Position numbers and translations under genes: made by a program
In this document: positions 59,686 through 64,000 of the stretch, one piece after another
Layout of the letters: each line of letters starts with the position of its first letter
How positions within the stretch are numbered: the first letter of the stretch is position 1
Notes under the pieces: generated by a model
Database searches by the model: none
Told to the model about the DNA's origin: nothing
What the model saw: only the letters and a program-made list of their open reading frames with translations
Source of the DNA: G963662905 sp963676725
Lineage (GTDB): Bacteria > Bacteroidota > Bacteroidia > Bacteroidales > WRLA01
Length of the DNA: 64,000 bases
Assembly: GCA_963676725.1 (NCBI GenBank)
Contig: OY781463.1
Span: 3,968,001 to 4,032,000 of the forward strand
Reading direction: 5' to 3'

Positions 59686-61483
59686 ACAATATGATCTCCT
59701 AAAGCAACAAATCAGGAACCTACCTGAAAAACCGGGGGTATATCAATATTATAATGCTGACGGGCTTATCATTTATGTGGGCAAGGCGAAAAACCTAAAA
59801 AAGAGGGTTGCCAGTTACTTTACCAAAGACAAGCAAATCTCAGGGAAAGTACGCATGCTTGTCAGAAAAATCCAGGAAATTCAATTTATTGTTGTTGATA
59901 CCGAACTAGACGCTTTACTTCTTGAGAACAACCTGATCAAGAAACACCAGCCTAAATACAATATTCAGCTAAAAGACGACAAAACCTATCCGTGGATTTG
60001 CATTAAAAACGAAGATTTTCCCCGGATTTTCCCAACGCGTACAATTGTTCGCGATGGCTCAGATTATTTTGGCCCATACGCTTCCGCGAAGATGATGCAT
60101 ACATTGCTCGACCTGATCCGGCAAATTTATCCAATACGAAACTGTAGCCTGAAATTGTCTGAAGAAAATATAAAGTCCAAAAAATTTAAAGTGTGCCTCG
60201 AATACCATCTCGGCAATTGTCTTGCTCCCTGTATCGGCAAACAAAGCCCAAGGGATTACCAAGAGAACATTAATACAATAAGGTATATAATAAAAGGGAA
60301 TATAAGCCAGGTAATTAAGCAGTTACAGCAGTTAATGAAAGAGTATGCCGAAGGGCTGGATTTTGAGAATGCACAACATATCAAAGAAAAAATTGACATT
60401 CTTAAGAAATATCAATCGCGCTCAACGATTGTAAGCCCCGGCATTAAAGATGCGGATGTGTTCTCCATTTTAGATAGCGATAAGGAAGCCTATGTGAATT
60501 ACCTTAAAGTGATTGATGGAGCTATTGTTCAAGCACATACTATTGAAATAAAAAAACACATTGAAGAGGACAAAGAAAGCCTGCTGTTGCATGCCATCAT
60601 TGAGATCAGAAAAACAATGGACAGCAAAGCCCCAGAAGTGATCCTGCCTTTTGATCCGCAGATTGAATTGCCCGGCATTCGTTTCAGTATACCAAAAATC
60701 GGAGAAAAAAAACACCTTTTGGAACTCTCGGAACGCAATACAAAATATTATAAATTAGAGAAAGACAAACAACGGGCTCACACGAATCCGGCGCAAAACA
60801 CACAAAGGATTCTGGAAAGGATGCAAAAAGACCTGCGATTAAAAAGCCTTCCAAAGCATATAGAATGTTTTGACAACAGCAATTTTCAGGGAAGCAATCC
60901 GGTTGCAGCCATGGTGATGTTTCGTAATGCAAAACCCCATAAAAAAGGCTACCGACATTTCAACATTAAAACAGTTGTTGGCCCTGATGATTTTGCCAGC
61001 ATGGAAGAAGTAGTATATCGTCGGTATAGCCGTTTATTGGAAGAGAAGCAAGAACTCCCTCAGCTAATCATTGTTGATGGAGGAAAAGGGCAATTAAGCG
61101 CAGCAGTGCGCAGTTTGGACAAACTTGGCTTAAGGGGTAAAATAGCCATTATTGGCATTGCAAAACGCTTAGAAGAAATTTATTATCCCGGCGATAGTGT
61201 TCCTATGTATATTGACAAGACTTCAGAGACTTTAAAAATCATTCAACACCTGAGGGATGAGGCTCATCGTTTTGGGATTACTCATCATAGAAATCAAAGG
61301 AGCAAAAGCAGTTTGCAAAGTGCCTTGATGGAAATTAAAGGCATTGGTCCACAAACAGAAGATATCTTATTAAAGCAGTTTAAATCAGTAAAACGGCTTA
61401 AGGAAATTGATCATTCGGAACTCTCAAAATTTGTTGGGCAGGCCAAAGCCCATCTCATTATTGAACATTTCAAGAAGGGATAA
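59666..61483 (+). CDS. uvrC: UvrABC system protein C (excinuclease subunit C)
   Basis: 605 residues from the ATG at 59666, normal UvrC length; the frame opens at 59621 but that extension lies within thiL. The GIY-YIG nuclease domain is at about 15-95 (KPGVYQYYN, IYVGKAKNLKKR), a UVR motif at about 210-245 (EGLDFENAQHIKEKIDIL), the RNase H-like nuclease at about 395-500 (CFDNSNFQGSNPVAAMV, IIVDGGKGQLSAA) and helix-hairpin-helix motifs at the end (MEIKGIGPQTEDILL). It makes both incisions in nucleotide excision repair. It overlaps thiL by 20 nt. Confidence 0.96.
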   Translation: MVKSTNKQYDLLKQQIRNLPEKPGVYQYYNADGLIIYVGKAKNLKKRVASYFTKDKQISGKVRMLVRKIQEIQFIVVDTELDALLLENNLIKKHQPKYNIQLKDDKTYPWICIKNEDFPRIFPTRTIVRDGSDYFGPYASAKMMHTLLDLIRQIYPIRNCSLKLSEENIKSKKFKVCLEYHLGNCLAPCIGKQSPRDYQENINTIRYIIKGNISQVIKQLQQLMKEYAEGLDFENAQHIKEKIDILKKYQSRSTIVSPGIKDADVFSILDSDKEAYVNYLKVIDGAIVQAHTIEIKKHIEEDKESLLLHAIIEIRKTMDSKAPEVILPFDPQIELPGIRFSIPKIGEKKHLLELSERNTKYYKLEKDKQRAHTNPAQNTQRILERMQKDLRLKSLPKHIECFDNSNFQGSNPVAAMVMFRNAKPHKKGYRHFNIKTVVGPDDFASMEEVVYRRYSRLLEEKQELPQLIIVDGGKGQLSAAVRSLDKLGLRGKIAIIGIAKRLEEIYYPGDSVPMYIDKTSETLKIIQHLRDEAHRFGITHHRNQRSKSSLQSALMEIKGIGPQTEDILLKQFKSVKRLKEIDHSELSKFVGQAKAHLIIEHFKKG

Positions 61484-61491
61484 AACAGAAA

Positions 61492-61521
61492 AGGCCTGTT
61501 TGTAAAAAGACAAACAGGCCT
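61492..61521. terminator. Bidirectional terminator between uvrC and tonB
   Basis: A perfect 12-bp stem (61492-61503 with 61510-61521) with a 6-nt loop lies between convergent genes. TGTTTTCAG follows on the plus strand and TTTTCTGTTTTA on the minus strand. Confidence 0.85.
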
Positions 61522-61542
61522 GTTTTCAGTAATAAAATGTTA

Positions 61543-62223
61543 TTAACCCTGTAATGTAAATTTTATCGGCATGTTAAACTGAACACGCACAGGTTTACCG
61601 CGTTGTTTTCCGGCGTTCCATTTTGGCATCATTTTAATAACGCGGAGTGCTTCTTCGTCGCAGCCACCTCCGATACCACGGAGAATCCGAACATCTGTAA
61701 CTTTTCCATCTGTTTCCACAACAAATGTTACGTATACGGTTCCCTGAATCTGGCTTTCGCGAGCCATTTGCGGGTACTTAATGTTTTTCTGAAGGAATTT
61801 GATCCGTTCAATTTCACCTCCCGGAAAACCAGGCATTGTTTCAACAACGGTAAAAATTTCTTCTTCAACAATTTCTTCTTCTTCAACCTCCATTGGAATA
61901 TACTCTTCCACTTCGAGGTCTTCATCGGCTTCAGCATCGATGATAATTTCGTCGTCAACTTCTACATCATCCTGAACAATTTTTAGGATGGTAGTTTGTG
62001 GAGGGGGTTTTGGTGGCGGGGGTTTTACTTCCTGCTTCGTAATTTGAACAAGCTCTTCGGGAACATCTTCCACAACGCGCTCTACCATGGTCAGCTCGAT
62101 TTTATCATAGCTTTTCCATTCGAAACCAAGAAGGACCAAACCCAATGCCACAACCAGCCCAATCTGGATAAAGAGAGTTCTCTTTGTCTCCAGGTTTGCT
62201 TTTGGTGATTTTTTTATTTCCAT
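61543..62223 (-). CDS. TonB-family energy transducer
   Basis: 226 residues: a cytoplasmic start, one membrane helix (about 17-37, RTLFIQIGLVVALGLVLLGF), a proline-rich spacer (VKPPPPKPPPQ), an unusually acidic stretch of Glu/Asp/Val (about 80-130), then the C-terminal TonB domain (about 140-226, YPQMARESQIQGTVYVTFVV, WNAGKQRGKPVRVQFNMPIK). It passes proton-motive energy to outer-membrane receptors such as the one in this window. It is the last gene of a tonB-vanZ-gcvH-sprA arrangement and is followed by a strong terminator. ExbB and ExbD genes are not nearby. Confidence 0.93.
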   Translation of the reverse strand: MEIKKSPKANLETKRTLFIQIGLVVALGLVLLGFEWKSYDKIELTMVERVVEDVPEELVQITKQEVKPPPPKPPPQTTILKIVQDDVEVDDEIIIDAEADEDLEVEEYIPMEVEEEEIVEEEIFTVVETMPGFPGGEIERIKFLQKNIKYPQMARESQIQGTVYVTFVVETDGKVTDVRILRGIGGGCDEEALRVIKMMPKWNAGKQRGKPVRVQFNMPIKFTLQG

Positions 62224-62255
62224 GGTTTGGTTTATTTTATGTGATTAATTTCCAA

Positions 62256-62729
62256 TTATAAAACAAAAATCTTGCCACTTTTAGTATGTGCCTTTTCAAA
62301 ATTTTTTCCAAAAATAGAACAAATGAAGATAATACCCAAAAAAGTACCCATAACATTTGCTAAAAAATCGTAGAAACTTCCATTTCTGCTATTAAAAAAG
62401 AGTTCTTGCATGATTTCTGTTGCGCTTCCGAACAAAATTCCGACACCAATCGAAAGAATTACATAGTGTACAGAGCGCGCATTTTTTTTATAATAATGCA
62501 TTATTCCTCTAGCGAGCAAAATTGAAAGAACCATAAAAAGCACTGCATGTACCCATTTATCGATATGAATCCCTTTCCAGAAATTCATTGGATGACCAAA
62601 ACTTGATGCCGGCATACTCAATAAAACCAACATGAAGGCGATCCAAACAAAAAAAGGCACAAAGGCTCTAATAAAGAGCAATCTTTTGTTATTCAGCTTC
62701 AATAATTTCGCGGTATTGGGATGCATCAA
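62256..62729 (-). CDS. VanZ-like membrane protein
   Basis: 157 residues with four membrane segments and the VanZ block IDKWVHAVLFMVLSILLARG, followed by GVGILFGSATEIMQELFFNSR. The role of VanZ-like proteins outside teicoplanin resistance is unknown. The ATG at 62729 (or the next codon) lies inside gcvH, overlapping it by 41 nt in another frame; later TTG starts would shorten the overlap. It sits between gcvH and tonB in the same direction. Confidence 0.8.
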   Translation of the reverse strand: MMHPNTAKLLKLNNKRLLFIRAFVPFFVWIAFMLVLLSMPASSFGHPMNFWKGIHIDKWVHAVLFMVLSILLARGIMHYYKKNARSVHYVILSIGVGILFGSATEIMQELFFNSRNGSFYDFLANVMGTFLGIIFICSIFGKNFEKAHTKSGKIFVL

Positions 62730-63075
62730 GAAGTTCTTCGAGCTCTTCTGGATTTGTGAGTTTAATCTTCACAATCCATCCAGCACCATAAGGATCTGCA
62801 TTGATCACCTCTTCATTTCCCTCGAGTTCTTCGTTAAACTCCAATACTTCACCGGATGCAGGAAGAAAAACATCCTCAACTGTTTTTACAGCTTCAATGG
62901 AACCAAAGGATTCTCCTTTTTCAATGGTTTCCCCTACTGAATCCGCAGCATCAACAAAAACGATATCACCAAGTTGACCTTGGGCAAAATCGGTAATTCC
63001 TACCAATGCCTCATCACCATCAACTTTGATCCATTCATGATTTTTAGTGTACTTCAGACCGTCTATTACTTTCAT
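62689..63075 (-). CDS. gcvH: Glycine cleavage system H protein
   Basis: 128 residues. The lipoylation lysine is Lys64 in GSIEAVKTVEDVFLP, preceded by the typical YTKNHEWIKVDGDEALVGIT and DIVFVDAADSVGETIEKGE. The lipoyl arm carries the aminomethyl group between the P, T and L proteins in glycine breakdown, and H proteins can also serve lipoate transfer. The other gcv genes are absent here. It lies directly downstream of sprA, with its own TACATTTG box. Confidence 0.95.
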   Translation of the reverse strand: MKVIDGLKYTKNHEWIKVDGDEALVGITDFAQGQLGDIVFVDAADSVGETIEKGESFGSIEAVKTVEDVFLPASGEVLEFNEELEGNEEVINADPYGAGWIVKIKLTNPEELEELLDASQYREIIEAE

Positions 63076-63107
63076 TTTTTAACGTATTTTGGTTGTTTTT
63101 GAATAGG

Positions 63108-63115
63108 CAAATGTA
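63108..63115 (-). promoter_or_regulatory. Candidate -7 box for gcvH
   Basis: TACATTTG on the minus strand matches TAnnTTTG, predicting a leader of about 29 nt to the ATG at 63075. Confidence 0.45.
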
Positions 63116-63242
63116 CGCTTTTTTCAATTTCAGGCGACATCCTGAAACCAACTCACGGCAAGAAGCAGGAAGTGAAAAGCATACACCCCGGTAAAACGCT
63201 ATTAATTAGCTTGTTACAGCATATTTTAAATAGGGTATAAAT

Positions 63243-63271
63243 AAAGGGGGCATTTATAAAGTGCCCCCTTT
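63243..63271 (-). terminator. Terminator of sprA
   Basis: A 10-bp stem (63243-63252 with 63262-63271), extendable inward, is followed on the minus strand by TATTTATACC. It separates sprA from gcvH. Confidence 0.75.
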
Positions 63272-63289
63272 AGAACTATTTATTTCGAA

Positions 63290-64000
63290 TTATTGTGCTA
63301 ATGTAAACCTCAGGCTAATACCGCCTTTAGTTGTGGAATTACTGTATTGGTTCGATACAAAAGGATTGTTGATGATTTTATCGAAAAAGAAGCGCACATT
63401 AAATTGTTGGCTGATCATATAATCAGCAGACAAATTAATACTAACCACTTCCTGTCCTGAGCTGATTTGATCTACATTAGTGTCGATTCTTCTGAGTATT
63501 GTTTTATTGCTTCGCACAGACACGTCTGCCTTAATATTCAGGTCACTTTTCAGACGCTTCCCTTTTGTTCCACCCATCGATGAAATGATCAATGGAACAT
63601 CTTTAAAGCGATAACCTAGTCCAATAACGAATTCATTGCTTGTAACCTCTGTTAGCTGATTATTCACGAAACTTAAAGACAGGTTTCTCGATTTCTTAAA
63701 TTCCAGTTTGGACATAAAGCTGTTGTTCCATGTCATATCAATCCCAAATAGTGGTGCAAATTGTTCGGTAATTGTAACCTGGCCTATTTCATATTCAGAG
63801 ATAATATTATTGGCATCATCAACCGCAACAGGATAATCGTTTTCTTCTTTAAACAAGACACTTGTCACATAAGAGCCAACATTATAGGTTGAACGATACG
63901 AATGGGAAATAGTAAAGTTCTTAAAATATTGTTTGAAGAAGTCATATTTCGTTAATCCTTTGTAGGTTATACGCCAATTTGGCAAAGGAATCACCGGGAA
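63290..64000 (-). CDS. sprA: SprA/Sov T9SS translocon protein, C-terminal part (cut by window edge)
   Basis: Only the last about 237 residues are visible; the frame stays open to the window end, reading FPVIPLPNWRITYKGLTKY, which matches the conserved late segment of SprA (also called Sov). The GTG at 63994 is an internal valine, not a start. The remainder alternates beta strands (SHSYRSTYNVGSYVTSVLF, LGYRFKDVPLIISSM) and ends GGISLRFTLAQ. SprA is the very large outer-membrane channel of T9SS, the exit route for the sorting-domain proteins in this window. Downstream order gcvH-vanZ-tonB follows. Confidence 0.9.
   Translation of the reverse strand, partial: FPVIPLPNWRITYKGLTKYDFFKQYFKNFTISHSYRSTYNVGSYVTSVLFKEENDYPVAVDDANNIISEYEIGQVTITEQFAPLFGIDMTWNNSFMSKLEFKKSRNLSLSFVNNQLTEVTSNEFVIGLGYRFKDVPLIISSMGGTKGKRLKSDLNIKADVSVRSNKTILRRIDTNVDQISSGQEVVSINLSADYMISQQFNVRFFFDKIINNPFVSNQYSNSTTKGGISLRFTLAQ

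Noticed and set aside
63292..63994. A complete 234-residue protein starting with GTG at 63994.
   Set aside because: The frame continues to the window edge and the residues match an internal SprA segment, so it is a truncated long gene.
1..64000. CRISPR arrays, tRNA or rRNA genes, insertion sequences.
   Set aside because: No regularly spaced short repeats, cloverleaf-like segments, rRNA-like stretches or transposase frames were seen on either strand.

Overview
This 64-kb window is chromosomal DNA of a member of the Bacteroidota. The evidence is a set of proteins with C-terminal type IX secretion (T9SS) sorting domains, a PorV/PorQ-like outer-membrane protein, a TonB-dependent receptor with a carboxypeptidase-like N-terminal domain, the C-terminus of the T9SS translocon protein SprA at the right edge, and many upstream regions carrying the Bacteroidota -7 box TAnnTTTG. 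I cannot resolve genus or family. No rRNA, tRNA, CRISPR array, transposase or integrase was seen.

Region 1 (1-21.7 kb, nearly all on the minus strand) is an array of large secreted proteins: an Asp-box propeller protein, an Omp28/thioredoxin-like PKD protein, two gingipain-like C25 cysteine proteases and an M14 carboxypeptidase. The C25 genes have different protease domains but share a 3.5-kb block (5905-9423 and 13081-16599) encoding about 1,170 residues. I saw only seven base differences, all silent third-position changes near one end of the block. Between the two sits a rhuM-like gene followed by a 132-bp imperfect palindrome, which looks like an inserted cassette.

Region 2 (21.8-29.3 kb) is mostly housekeeping: an orphan sugar transferase, a SirB1-like protein with a D-threonine-aldolase-like PLP enzyme, a secreted C69 dipeptidase, a PurF-type amidophosphoribosyltransferase, and greA with a HIT protein.

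Region 3 (29.3-38.5 kb) is a three-gene minus-strand operon: TonB-dependent receptor, a 1,397-residue T9SS cargo protein of unknown function, and a PorV/PorQ-like barrel. It starts from the best promoter match in the window (TTTG-N19-TATTTTTG) and ends at a hairpin.

Region 4 (38.5-50.6 kb) holds small envelope proteins and lipoproteins, ahcY, a TlpA-like lipoprotein, a LiaF/PspC-like envelope-stress pair, isocitrate dehydrogenase with citrate synthase, a YjbQ protein, a propeller-transglutaminase fusion and an AcpH-like protein.

Region 5 (50.7-64 kb) holds iorAB, an M23 peptidase, an mlaE-mlaF-cvpA operon, an RND adaptor without a pump, thiL overlapping uvrC, and a tonB-vanZ-gcvH-sprA cluster. 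Secreted C25, M14 and C69 peptidases, TonB-type uptake and IorAB together suggest, as inference, a proteolytic, amino-acid-using organism that exports its enzymes by T9SS.
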